From an uncultured Oscillibacter sp. (GTDB taxonomy: Bacteria; Bacillota; Clostridia; Oscillospirales; Oscillospiraceae): a stretch of DNA of 55,241 nucleotides. The notes beneath the pieces were generated by a model, which made no database searches, was not told the DNA's origin, and was given only the letters and a program-made list of their open reading frames with translations. The stretch lies in the NCBI GenBank assembly GCA_910578935.1, contig CAJTSM010000020.1:1-55241 (forward strand), in the 5' to 3' direction. Position numbers and translations under genes: made by a program. This document shows, one piece after another, positions 1-7,435 of the stretch (within the stretch, counting starts at the first letter, position 1; every line of letters starts with the position of its first letter).

Positions 1-92
1 CCGCCCACGTGCCCGAAGCCTCGGCTGTGGATCACTTTCAGCGTCTCCAGCCGAATTTCCGCCGCTAAGACCTTCAGCTTTTTCTCATTCAT
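1..92 (-). CDS. Transketolase, N-terminal subunit (partial, 5' end only)
   Basis: Only the first 30 residues lie in the window; the gene runs off the left edge. The visible protein starts MNEKKLKVLAAEIR and reaches HSRGFGHVGG, which matches the start of the split (two-subunit) bacterial transketolases, where the conserved His and the GHxGG segment help bind thiamine diphosphate. The enzyme moves two-carbon units between sugar phosphates in the non-oxidative pentose phosphate pathway. ATG at 92 is chosen because an AGGAAAGGAAG ribosome binding site precedes it. It lies downstream of gpmI on the same strand but has its own promoter. The family call rests on this short stretch; the C-terminal subunit would be expected beyond the window. 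Confidence 0.8.
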   Translation of the reverse strand, partial: MNEKKLKVLAAEIRLETLKVIHSRGFGHVG

Positions 93-150
93 GGGATTCG
101 CTTCCTTTCCTGTTCATTATAGTAAATGCTGGGGCTTATCCTCGTGGGAT

Positions 151-180
151 ATTTTACCGCACCAGCGCCGTTCCCGTCAA
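151..180 (-). promoter_or_regulatory. Promoter of the transketolase gene
   Basis: On the minus strand a TTGACG -35 (180-175) and a TAAAAT -10 (156-151) are separated by 18 bp. Transcription would start near 144, leaving a leader of about 50 nt before the ATG at 92. Confidence 0.6.
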
Positions 181-250
181 TGACAATTATATTTTTAACA
201 AACTTTCTGCGTGCATTTTTCGTCATATTTGCGTGCATTTTCATAATTCT

Positions 251-282
251 GGAAGGCCGGGAGCATCTGCCCCGGCCTTTCC
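251..282 (-). terminator. Hairpin terminator after gpmI
   Basis: GGAAGGCCGGG (251-261) can pair with CCCGGCCTTTCC (271-282) with one bulge, just past the gpmI stop. No strong U-tract follows on the minus strand, so its efficiency is uncertain. Confidence 0.45.
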
Positions 283-291
283 GTAAAACCC

Positions 292-1860
292 TTATTCGTA
301 CTGGGTCCCAGTACCCTCGACCATAGCGTCGTAGGCCCGTTTCACCTTGTCGTAATTCTTATCCCGGTCCAGGACCACGCCCCGGCCCACACCGTCCACA
401 ATGCGGCCCACGCCGATGGCGTTCAGCTTTTCGTCGGTTTCCGCCAGCAGGGCGGGAGCAGAGCCGGGATCGGTAGACCGGCCGTCGAAGATGATGTGGA
501 GGTACACCCGGCTAAGCCCATTGTCCCGGGCCATCTCACAGATATTCAACGGATAGTCGATGCACCCGTGGGAGGACTTGTAGGTCAGGTAGGCCAGCAG
601 ATGCAGGGAGGTGCCATTCTTCTTGGCATGCTCGATGGCCTGAAGGAAAATGGGATTCTGCTTGAAGCTGCCATCCTTCACCGCAGCGTCCAGACGCACG
701 TCGTCCTGCATCACACAGCGGCCCGCGCCCAGGTTGGAGTGGCCCGCCTCGGAGTTGCCGGCCTTGCCAGCGCCCAGGCCCACGAACTCCCCGGAGGCGT
801 GCAGCTTGGACCAAGACTGGTTCGCCAGCAGGGAATCCCAATAGGGGGTATCGGCGATGTGGATCGCGTCGCCGTCGTCCCCGGTGCCCAGGCCCCAGCC
901 GTCGCAGATAATGAGGAGCATTTTCCGATCCCGGCCCCAGTCCTTGCCCTCGCAGAGAGGCTTTCCGTCCATCTCGGCGGGCTGGGGAATACCCAGGACG
1001 TTCAGCACGGTGGGGGACACGTCGCCCAGGGTGCCGTCCCGGAGGGCGATGGGGCTCTTGTCGGCGGGGTCCATCATGATAAAGGGCACCAAGTTGGTGG
1101 TGTGGGCCCCGTCGGGCTTCCCGGCGGCGGTATAGAGCTTTTCGATGTTTCCGTGGTCCGCCGTGATGGCCACCACATAGCCCTTCCCTAGGGCGTCGTT
1201 CACCACTTTATCCAGGTACTGGCTCACATAACCGCAGGCTTTGATTTTCGCTTCGGTGTTCTGGGTGTGGCCGATGACGTCTCCATTGGCAAAGTTGGTC
1301 ACCACGAAGTCGTATTTGCCCAGGGCGTCCATGACGGTGTCCGCCACCTTGGGCAGGGACAGCTCGGGCTGCTGGTCGAAGTCGATGCCCTTGGGAGAGG
1401 GGATGCACACGTCGTCCTCCCCCGGGAAGGGGTTGTTCTCCCCGCCGTTGAAGAAGAACGTTACATGGGCGAACTTCTCGCTCTCGGCGCAGTGGAACTG
1501 GCTCTTCCCGGCCTCGCTGAGGACCTGAGCCAGGGGCTTCACCACCTTGGCGGGAGCAAAGGCGATGGGCAGGTCCTTGAACTTGTCGTGGTACATGGTC
1601 ATGATGACGAAGTCCAGATCCCGGAGCATCCGGCGGTCCGCTTTGTCAAAGTCCGGCTCGGTAAACATCTCGGTAAGCTCGATCTCCCGCTCACCCCGGC
1701 GGCAGCAGAAGATGGCCGCGTCGCCATCGGAAATCTTGCCCACGGGCTTGCCGTCCTCCACCAGGACCATAGGCTCCAGGTGGTAGTCGTCCTGACCCAG
1801 CTCATATGCCTTCTTGACGGCCTCAGCCAGTTGAGCGCCGCCGCGTTTGATGTCTGCCAT
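292..1860 (-). CDS. gpmI: Cofactor-independent phosphoglycerate mutase, circularly permuted
   Basis: Interconverts 3- and 2-phosphoglycerate in glycolysis. The 522 residues align with classical iPGM, but the order is swapped. Residues about 1-305 correspond to the classical C-terminal half, and residues about 314-522 to the classical N-terminal half, which normally comes first. The recognisable ligands are present: D320, S370 (nucleophile in GNSEAGH), D194/H198, D235/H236 and H253 for two Mn ions; R55, R58, K129, H431, R461, R493 and R499 for substrate. The residue equivalent to classical Asp154 is Ser462 (DGRST for DGRDV). The permuted order makes the phosphatase domain continuous and splits the transferase domain. 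Start ATG 1860 follows AGGAGG; a longer in-frame start at 1881 lacks a site. The HAD operon lies upstream on the same strand. Confidence 0.93.
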   Translation of the reverse strand: MADIKRGGAQLAEAVKKAYELGQDDYHLEPMVLVEDGKPVGKISDGDAAIFCCRRGEREIELTEMFTEPDFDKADRRMLRDLDFVIMTMYHDKFKDLPIAFAPAKVVKPLAQVLSEAGKSQFHCAESEKFAHVTFFFNGGENNPFPGEDDVCIPSPKGIDFDQQPELSLPKVADTVMDALGKYDFVVTNFANGDVIGHTQNTEAKIKACGYVSQYLDKVVNDALGKGYVVAITADHGNIEKLYTAAGKPDGAHTTNLVPFIMMDPADKSPIALRDGTLGDVSPTVLNVLGIPQPAEMDGKPLCEGKDWGRDRKMLLIICDGWGLGTGDDGDAIHIADTPYWDSLLANQSWSKLHASGEFVGLGAGKAGNSEAGHSNLGAGRCVMQDDVRLDAAVKDGSFKQNPIFLQAIEHAKKNGTSLHLLAYLTYKSSHGCIDYPLNICEMARDNGLSRVYLHIIFDGRSTDPGSAPALLAETDEKLNAIGVGRIVDGVGRGVVLDRDKNYDKVKRAYDAMVEGTGTQYE

Positions 1861-1978
1861 GCAAAAAACCTCCTGTATCAATATGAATCCACGTTCGTTG
1901 CCGTCGCTTCAGCCCAGACCATCGCCGGACTTGGGAGCGAGACAAAGTTCTTTTTGATTCTTTTTTCAAAAAAGAGAA

Positions 1979-2755
1979 TTATTGTCCGTCGTTGGGAAGG
2001 ATCAGCTTCTCAACGGCCACCTTGCCCCGCTGGGGGAAGATGTCCAGCAGCTGGGGGAAGGTGTAGACCTTGCCGTCGGGCATGTTCTCCTCTGTCAGCT
2101 TCAGAGGCTTCTCCTTATTATACTGCACAGCCACAGTCATGCCGAAGGCCACGGCCTTCGCGCCCACGATGTCCCGGTTCAGGTTGTCGCCCACATAGCA
2201 GCAGTTTTCCGGCTGGGCCCCAACCTCCTCCAAGGCATAGTAGTAAATGGCGGGGCCGGGCTTACGGATGTAAGTGATGGAGGACTGCTGGACGGTCTTG
2301 AAGTAAGGCCGGAGGCCGTCGGCGTCCAGCCACTCGTCCACCTCCCGCTTGCCAACCAAATCACTGATGATGCCCATGGTGTAGCCCCGGGCGCAAAGCT
2401 CCTTGACCGTTTCCGCGCCGCCTTCGACCACCGTGCGGCGGCCCTTGGTCTGACGGTACTGATAGGTCAGCTCGGCGGCGTTCTTCCGGATGCGCTCCTG
2501 GTCCATATCATAGGCCAGCCAGCGAGTCCACAGGACCTCCTCCGGGGCCTCGCACATAAATTTCAGAGCCCAGTCCCGATATTTGTCGTACCGTTTGTCA
2601 ATGACGTCGCTGAACCATTGGTTGGGGTTGTCGGTTTCCACGCCGCAAAGCTCGGCAATCTTGGCCCGGGCGGTGGAGAGATAGACGGGGTCCTCGTCGA
2701 TGACCCGGAAAGTCCCCCCCAGGTCCAGGAAGATATAGCGGATATCGGTGTTCAC
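1979..2755 (-). CDS. HAD-superfamily protein, paralogue 1 of 3
   Basis: 258-residue haloacid dehalogenase-like protein, cytoplasmic, substrate unknown. Motif I is DLGGT (nucleophile Asp kept, the usual second Asp replaced by Gly), motif II is in GIISD, motif III Lys in RKPGPAIYYYA, and motif IV is GDNLNRD. A helical cap of about 120 residues sits between motifs I and II. It shares the cap words and overall length with the two genes upstream, so the three arose by tandem duplication. The start is GTG 2755, after AAGGAGG. A 151-bp gap with two hairpins separates it from paralogue 2, unlike the 19-bp gap between 2 and 3. It is probably a phosphatase or phosphate-ester sensor; the missing second Asp leaves the chemistry open. 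Confidence 0.85.
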   Translation of the reverse strand: MNTDIRYIFLDLGGTFRVIDEDPVYLSTARAKIAELCGVETDNPNQWFSDVIDKRYDKYRDWALKFMCEAPEEVLWTRWLAYDMDQERIRKNAAELTYQYRQTKGRRTVVEGGAETVKELCARGYTMGIISDLVGKREVDEWLDADGLRPYFKTVQQSSITYIRKPGPAIYYYALEEVGAQPENCCYVGDNLNRDIVGAKAVAFGMTVAVQYNKEKPLKLTEENMPDGKVYTFPQLLDIFPQRGKVAVEKLILPNDGQ

Positions 2756-2906
2756 AAGTAATCAGCCTCCTTGCCTGATTTATATATGATGTAAACTGGG
2801 GCCCCCGCTGGAACGTAAACGCCAGCGGTTCCAGTGGGGAGTGGAAGAAGTGACGGAACGGCATGAAGCCTGCCCAGAGGGCGGGCTTCACACAGTGCAG
2901 TCAGTT

Positions 2907-3644
2907 CTAACGAAGCGGAGGGAGCAAGTCCAGAATCTCCCGGAAATCCTCGATTACGGCGTCGGGGCGGTTCTCGTCGGTGTACTCCACCGGATGTTTC
3001 TTTTCCGGAGAAGAGAAGATGATATTGCAGCCCACGCCTGCCTTTTTCGCGCCGGGGATATCCCGCTTGATGTTGTCCGCCACAGACACGCACTCGCTCA
3101 GCTCCACGCCCATCTCTTTGGCCGCCAGCTGATAAATCTCAAAGCAGGGCTTCCGCAGCCCGCAAACGGAGGACAGGACGACAGAGTCAAAGTACTGGTC
3201 CAAGCCGTCCTCTTCCAGCCAGTCGGGCACCTCGTTCTCCCCGATGAGGTTAGAGATGATGCCCAGCTTATAGCCCCGGTCATGGAGTCCTTTGATCACC
3301 TCCACGCCGCCGTCAACCACAATGCGGCGGCCCTTGCACTGGCGGTACTGGAAGCTCAGCTCGTGGCAAACCTGCTTGACGCGGACCGGATCATAGTCCG
3401 GCAGCAGCCACTTGCACCACAGTTCCTCATCGCCCGACTCCTTATTTTCCGCCAGGGCCCACTTGCGATAGGGCTCATAGCGCTCCTCAATCATCTGGTA
3501 AAATTCCTCGTAGGGCACGGGGGACCCAGCGATCTCCGCCATCTTCCGGCGGGCGTGCTTCATCCAAGGCTCCTCCAGCAACGCGATGCGCAGAGTGCCC
3601 CCCAGATCGAAGAATACAGCCTTATAGCGCTTTGTCGTATCCAT
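2907..3644 (-). CDS. HAD-superfamily protein, paralogue 2 of 3
   Basis: 245 residues, the middle member of the HAD trio. Motif I reads DLGGT, again with Gly in place of the second Asp; GIISN supplies motif II, RKPCFEIYQLA motif III, and ADNIKRD the motif IV region (ADN in place of GDN). The cap carries the family word FQYRQCKGRR, matching YQYRQTKGRR in paralogue 1. Start ATG 3644 is preceded by AAGGAGGG. Its stop lies 151 bp before paralogue 1, in a gap holding hairpins near 2805-2833 and 2866-2888 that could act as a partial terminator. Function is not assigned beyond the superfamily; position in an operator-controlled unit opposite pfkB and PHP genes suggests a sugar-phosphate substrate. 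Confidence 0.85.
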   Translation of the reverse strand: MDTTKRYKAVFFDLGGTLRIALLEEPWMKHARRKMAEIAGSPVPYEEFYQMIEERYEPYRKWALAENKESGDEELWCKWLLPDYDPVRVKQVCHELSFQYRQCKGRRIVVDGGVEVIKGLHDRGYKLGIISNLIGENEVPDWLEEDGLDQYFDSVVLSSVCGLRKPCFEIYQLAAKEMGVELSECVSVADNIKRDIPGAKKAGVGCNIIFSSPEKKHPVEYTDENRPDAVIEDFREILDLLPPLR

Positions 3645-3663
3645 GGCGTTCCCTCCTTATGTA

Positions 3664-4398
3664 TTAGGTACGGGCGGGGAAGATGTCCAGCAGCTGGCTC
3701 AGGGCGGTAATCACATGGTCAGGGGTGAACTCCTTGCCGGTGGCGTGCTCCATGTTCAGGGTGTCGGGCTCGTCAATGCGGATCATCATGCCAAAGCCCG
3801 CGGCCTGGGTGCCCTCCACGTCCCGAACCGGGTTGTCGCCCACGTAGGCGCAGTTGGCCTCGGGCGTACCGATGCAGCGGCAGGCCAAGTGATAGATCTC
3901 CGGGTCCGGCTTGCGGAGACGGACCTTAGAAGAGAGGATGGTAGTCTTGAAGCACTGGGCCACGCCGTCCGCAGCCATCCAGTCGGGGATCTCTGTCTCG
4001 GTGACGGTGTTGGCAATGATGCCCAGCGTATAGCCCCGGGCGCAGAGCTCCTTCAAAGTCGCCACGGCGTCGGCCCGGGCCACCCGGCGGCCATCGTGGT
4101 CCCGCCACAGGCGGGTGAGCCTGGCGGCATTGGCAAAAATCATGTTGGTATCATACTCCGGCAGCATGTACTGGGTCCAGAGCTCACCCTCGGAAGCGTC
4201 CAGCAGAGTCTCCTTGGACATCTTGCGGTATTTCTTCCACCGCTCCTCCAGCTTGGCAAAGAGTTCGTCATGAGTCTCGGTGGTGTGAATCAGCTCCATC
4301 AGCCCGGCCTCGGCCTGGTCGATGAAGTCCTGCTCCTTCAGCACGATGCGGAGCGTGTTGCCAACGTCAAAAAAGATCGTTTTGATATCGGGGGTCAT
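3664..4398 (-). CDS. HAD-superfamily protein, paralogue 3 of 3 (first in operon)
   Basis: 244 residues and the first gene of the minus-strand operon. Motif I is DVGNT, so the second Asp is Gly as in its siblings; GIIAN, RKPDPEIYHLA and GDNPVRD follow as motifs II-IV. It has the same cap layout as the other two copies but is more diverged in the cap (RLWRDHDGRR). ATG 4398 follows AAAGGAGGA at good spacing. Nineteen bases separate it from paralogue 2. A promoter at 4509-4538 and a LacI-type palindrome at 4482-4495 lie upstream, so the neighbouring LacI protein probably represses it. Substrate unknown. Confidence 0.85.
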   Translation of the reverse strand: MTPDIKTIFFDVGNTLRIVLKEQDFIDQAEAGLMELIHTTETHDELFAKLEERWKKYRKMSKETLLDASEGELWTQYMLPEYDTNMIFANAARLTRLWRDHDGRRVARADAVATLKELCARGYTLGIIANTVTETEIPDWMAADGVAQCFKTTILSSKVRLRKPDPEIYHLACRCIGTPEANCAYVGDNPVRDVEGTQAAGFGMMIRIDEPDTLNMEHATGKEFTPDHVITALSQLLDIFPART

Positions 4399-4481
4399 GA
4401 AAATTCCTCCTTTAATGTTTCCAAACGCCGCGGGCTTCTGGAACCATGAGCCGGAAGCCGCCGGGCCGTCCCCAGCCCGCT

Positions 4482-4495
4482 CGTAAACGTTTGCG
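4482..4495. promoter_or_regulatory. LacI-type operator of the HAD operon
   Basis: The palindromic core AAACGTTT (4485-4492) lies in CGTAAACGTTTGCG. It sits just downstream of the predicted start of the HAD operon transcript, where a bound repressor would block elongation. The same site in reverse lies in front of lacI. Confidence 0.7.
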
Positions 4496-4508
4496 ACTTT
4501 TTAGGTTT

Positions 4509-4538
4509 ATTCTAAACGAAACAGCGCCCCCTTGTCAA
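4509..4538 (-). promoter_or_regulatory. Promoter of the HAD operon
   Basis: Minus-strand TTGACA (4538-4533), 18-bp spacer, TAGAAT (4514-4509). The start point would be near 4502, right before the operator. Confidence 0.65.
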
Positions 4539-4609
4539 TGTGCCAAACGCCGAAGAGTTCGATTGTTTTTCGTTTTTATGCCCAAAGATGGGAAAAATAC
4601 AGATTGTTA

Positions 4610-4638
4610 TTGACATTGCCGTAAAAATCAGATATTCT
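4610..4638 (+). promoter_or_regulatory. Promoter of lacI-PHP-pfkB
   Basis: TTGACA (4610-4615), 17-bp spacer, TATTCT (4633-4638). It lies upstream of the operator at 4689-4704 and of the lacI start. Confidence 0.6.
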
Positions 4639-4688
4639 TTACTTGACAACTTGAACTGGCCGGAGTTTGGCCGGTTCAAAAAAATAAA

Positions 4689-4704
4689 GCGGAAACGTTT
4701 ACGG
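4689..4704. promoter_or_regulatory. LacI-type operator of lacI-PHP-pfkB
   Basis: GCGGAAACGTTTACGG contains the AAACGTTT core at 4693-4700 and is the near-exact reverse complement of the site at 4482-4495. Its position between the promoter and the lacI start indicates autoregulation. Confidence 0.7.
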
Positions 4705-4734
4705 TTCCCGGCGGGGCGGAAAGGATGAAAAGCA

Positions 4735-5745
4735 ATGAAAAGTGTAACCCTGAAAGATGTCGCCAAGGCTGCCGGCGTCTCCTATGCCACCGTCTCCCGC
4801 GCCCTCTCCGGCAGCCACCAGATCGGCAGCGACACCCGGGAGCGCATCATCAAGCTCTGTGACGAGATGGGCTATACTACCAACTACGTCGCCCGCTCCA
4901 TGGTGACCAAACGTACCGGGCTGATCGGTTTGGTCGTCCCCTCCATTGACAACCAATTTATGTCGGAACTGGCCTATTACGCCGAAATGAGCGCCAGGAG
5001 TCATGGCTACAACATCATGCTCTGCAACTCCGGGCCGGACCTGAAGCAGGAAAAGACCGTGGTAAAGCTGCTTCTCAGCCGGCAGGTGGACGGCATTCTC
5101 ATCGTCCCCCAGAGTCCCAAGACCTATGAGAACATTCGGGCTTACACGGACCAGGTGCCCACGGTTTTCCTCAGTGAGAACCTTCGAGACCAGCCCCAGA
5201 GCTACGTGGCGGTGGACAACAGCCGGGGGACTTATATCGGTACAAAATACCTCTATGAGCTGGGCCACCGGGACATCCTCTACTTTGGCCGCCGTCATAC
5301 CACCACCCATCAGTTCCGGGCGGAGGGCTATCTCCGGGCCTGTCAGGAGCTGAAACTGACTCCCCGTTTTTTTAACAGCGAGTTCACCCGCTCTTCCATC
5401 ATGGGCGGCTACCAGCTGGCCAAGGAGCTTTTTGAAAAGCCCATTGACTATTCTGCTATTTTCGCCTCCACAGACTCCAACGCCCTGGGCCTGCTCAAGG
5501 CGGCGGACGACGCCCACATCAGCATCCCCGGACAGCTCAGCCTCATCGGTTTCGACAACATCTCCTCCACCGCCCTGCCCCGGATTGAGTTGACCACCAT
5601 GGAGCAGCCCAAACGGGACATGGCCGTTCAAGCGGTGGATATGCTCCGGGACAAGATTGAAAACGGCACACAGGGCTATGTCCACCAAATCCTGATGCCG
5701 ACGTTGATTAAGCGCAGCACCTGCCGGGACCTGTACGCTTCATAA
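4735..5745 (+). CDS. LacI-family transcriptional regulator
   Basis: 336-residue repressor. The N-terminal helix-turn-helix reads VTLKDVAKAAGVSYATVSRA, the LacI-family signature, followed by a hinge near residues 45-58 and a periplasmic-binding-protein-like effector domain ending in the dimer and ligand motifs of the family (LSLIGFDN, LTTMEQP). It binds DNA as a dimer and usually releases it when a sugar or sugar phosphate binds. The gene is transcribed away from the three HAD genes and with the PHP and pfkB genes. Two matching palindromes, one before each operon, are its probable operators. The ATG at 4735 follows GGAAAGG. Confidence 0.93.
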   Translation: MKSVTLKDVAKAAGVSYATVSRALSGSHQIGSDTRERIIKLCDEMGYTTNYVARSMVTKRTGLIGLVVPSIDNQFMSELAYYAEMSARSHGYNIMLCNSGPDLKQEKTVVKLLLSRQVDGILIVPQSPKTYENIRAYTDQVPTVFLSENLRDQPQSYVAVDNSRGTYIGTKYLYELGHRDILYFGRRHTTTHQFRAEGYLRACQELKLTPRFFNSEFTRSSIMGGYQLAKELFEKPIDYSAIFASTDSNALGLLKAADDAHISIPGQLSLIGFDNISSTALPRIELTTMEQPKRDMAVQAVDMLRDKIENGTQGYVHQILMPTLIKRSTCRDLYAS

Positions 5746-5790
5746 ATCAAAGGAGGCTTCCGCTTCCGTCATGAAAGAGGGAATTTCACT

Positions 5791-6519
5791 ATGAACGGCT
5801 ACCGCTACGACCCCCATACCCACACCGCCGAAACCAGCCGCTGCGGCCATCTTTACGCCGCCGATGTGGTGGACCGCTATGTCCGCAACGGCTTCACCGG
5901 CCTGGTGGTCACGGACCACCTGCATCCGGAGTACCTCTCCCGCATTGATACAGAGCACAACTGGGATAAGGTGATGGACCATTACCTGAGCGGCTACCAC
6001 GCTTCCAAGCGCCGGGGCGACGAAGTGGGCCTGGATGTCATCCTGGGGGCGGAGCTCCGCTTTCCGGAAAATGACAACGACTACCTGGTCTACGGCATCG
6101 ACGAGCAGTGGCTCCGCTCCAATCCCTATATCTGCTGCATGAGCGCCCAGGAGTTCTTCGACAAATACCACGACCAGGTCCTTATTATCCACGCCCACCC
6201 CTTCCGCAAGGGCAGCGCCCCGGTCCAGGAAACCGCCGTCCACGGGGCGGAGATCATCAACGGGAACCCCCGGCACGAAAACAACAACGACAAAGCCCTG
6301 GAGCTTTGCCGCCGTCACCCCGAGTACTACCGTCTGGCCGGGTCCGACACCCACCGGGACGGGGACGAGGCCCGGACCGCCGTCATCCTGCCGGAGCGGG
6401 TCCATGACTCCTTTGCATACAAACGCATGATCGAAAGCCGCAGATTCCATCTCTGGAGCCCCGCGTTCCAGGAGTTCGTGGAGGCTGACGAGGCCATTCG
6501 GAAGGAGGAAACGCAGTGA
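5791..6519 (+). CDS. PHP-domain phosphoesterase
   Basis: 242 residues, a metal-dependent phosphoesterase of the polymerase-and-histidinol-phosphatase fold. Metal ligands are visible along the chain: HTH at residues 9-11, TDH in VVTDHL, the His residues of IIHAHPF, and the terminal DTH in GSDTHRDGD. Such enzymes usually remove phosphate from small molecules. It lies 45 bp after lacI, and its stop overlaps the pfkB start by four bases, so the two are translationally coupled. Linkage to a sugar kinase suggests it acts on a related phosphorylated metabolite. Specific substrate cannot be read from the sequence. Confidence 0.85.
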   Translation: MNGYRYDPHTHTAETSRCGHLYAADVVDRYVRNGFTGLVVTDHLHPEYLSRIDTEHNWDKVMDHYLSGYHASKRRGDEVGLDVILGAELRFPENDNDYLVYGIDEQWLRSNPYICCMSAQEFFDKYHDQVLIIHAHPFRKGSAPVQETAVHGAEIINGNPRHENNNDKALELCRRHPEYYRLAGSDTHRDGDEARTAVILPERVHDSFAYKRMIESRRFHLWSPAFQEFVEADEAIRKEETQ

Positions 6520-7397
6520 GCCGGTTCAATTCTCTAATCATCGGCGAAATCGCCCAGGATACCAATGTGGACTATGACGGAACCACCGTCCAGGCCATCG
6601 GCGGCGCGGTGTACTATTCCGGCTTTGCCGCCGCCAATATGGGCCACAAAATTGCCGTACTGCCCAAGGCCGACACCACCCAGGTGGACTTAAAGGCCGC
6701 TTTCGCCCCCGCCTCCAACATCACGGTATTCCCTCTCCACAGTACCCACTCTTTCGTCACCAAGAATGTCTATCACACCCCGGACCGGGAGCGGCGGACC
6801 TCCACCGTGGACAGCAAGATTGATCCCTACCGGCCTGAAGAGGTCCCGGCGGAGATCGACGCGAAGATCTGGCATCTGGCGGGCCTGGTCGGCGGCGACA
6901 TCCCCGACGAGTTCCTGCCCTTCGCCGCCGGGAAAGCCATGCTGGCCATTGACGTGCAGTGCATGCTCCGCTGGGAGGAGAACGGCGGCATGGTCTACCG
7001 GGACTGGGAGGCCAAGCGCAAGCTCCTCCCCTATGTCCGCTTCCTGAAAACCGACGCCGCCGAGGCGGAAATCTTAACCGGCCTCACGGACCGGGCGGAG
7101 GCCGCCAAAGTCCTCTACGGCTGGGGCGCGAAAGAAATTCTCATTACGCACAATACGGAAGTTCTGGTCTACGACGGCAAGGAAATCTACACCTGCCCCA
7201 TCAAGGCCCGGAGCTTGGGGGGCCGGACAGGCCGGGGGGACACCACCTTTGCCTGCTACATCAACGAGCGTTTGACCCAGGACATCCCCACCGCTCTTCG
7301 GACCGCCACGGCGCTGGTTTCCCTGAAGATGGAAACCCCGGGCCCCTACATGGGCACCCGGGCCGACGTGGAGGCGTACATCAGGGAGTTCTACTGA
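6516..7397 (+). CDS. PfkB-family carbohydrate kinase
   Basis: 293 residues, a ribokinase/PfkB-fold kinase that transfers phosphate from ATP to a sugar or similar alcohol. The N-terminal glycine motif GGAVYYSGFAAANMG binds substrate, and the C-terminal motif GRTGRGDTTFACY carries the catalytic Asp and anion hole. The chosen start is GTG 6516, which overlaps the PHP stop (GTGA). No sugar transporter is encoded nearby, so uptake must be provided elsewhere, or the substrate is made inside the cell. A strong hairpin follows. Substrate is unknown. Confidence 0.88.
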   Translation: MSRFNSLIIGEIAQDTNVDYDGTTVQAIGGAVYYSGFAAANMGHKIAVLPKADTTQVDLKAAFAPASNITVFPLHSTHSFVTKNVYHTPDRERRTSTVDSKIDPYRPEEVPAEIDAKIWHLAGLVGGDIPDEFLPFAAGKAMLAIDVQCMLRWEENGGMVYRDWEAKRKLLPYVRFLKTDAAEAEILTGLTDRAEAAKVLYGWGAKEILITHNTEVLVYDGKEIYTCPIKARSLGGRTGRGDTTFACYINERLTQDIPTALRTATALVSLKMETPGPYMGTRADVEAYIREFY

Positions 7398-7411
7398 GCC
7401 TTTCCATAACG

Positions 7412-7435
7412 GGCCCCCGGCGGAAGCCGGGGGCC
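7412..7435. terminator. Terminator between pfkB and the Crp/Fnr gene
   Basis: Perfect 10-bp stem (GGCCCCCGGC and its complement) with a GGAA loop, placed between two convergent genes. It probably serves both. Confidence 0.75.
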
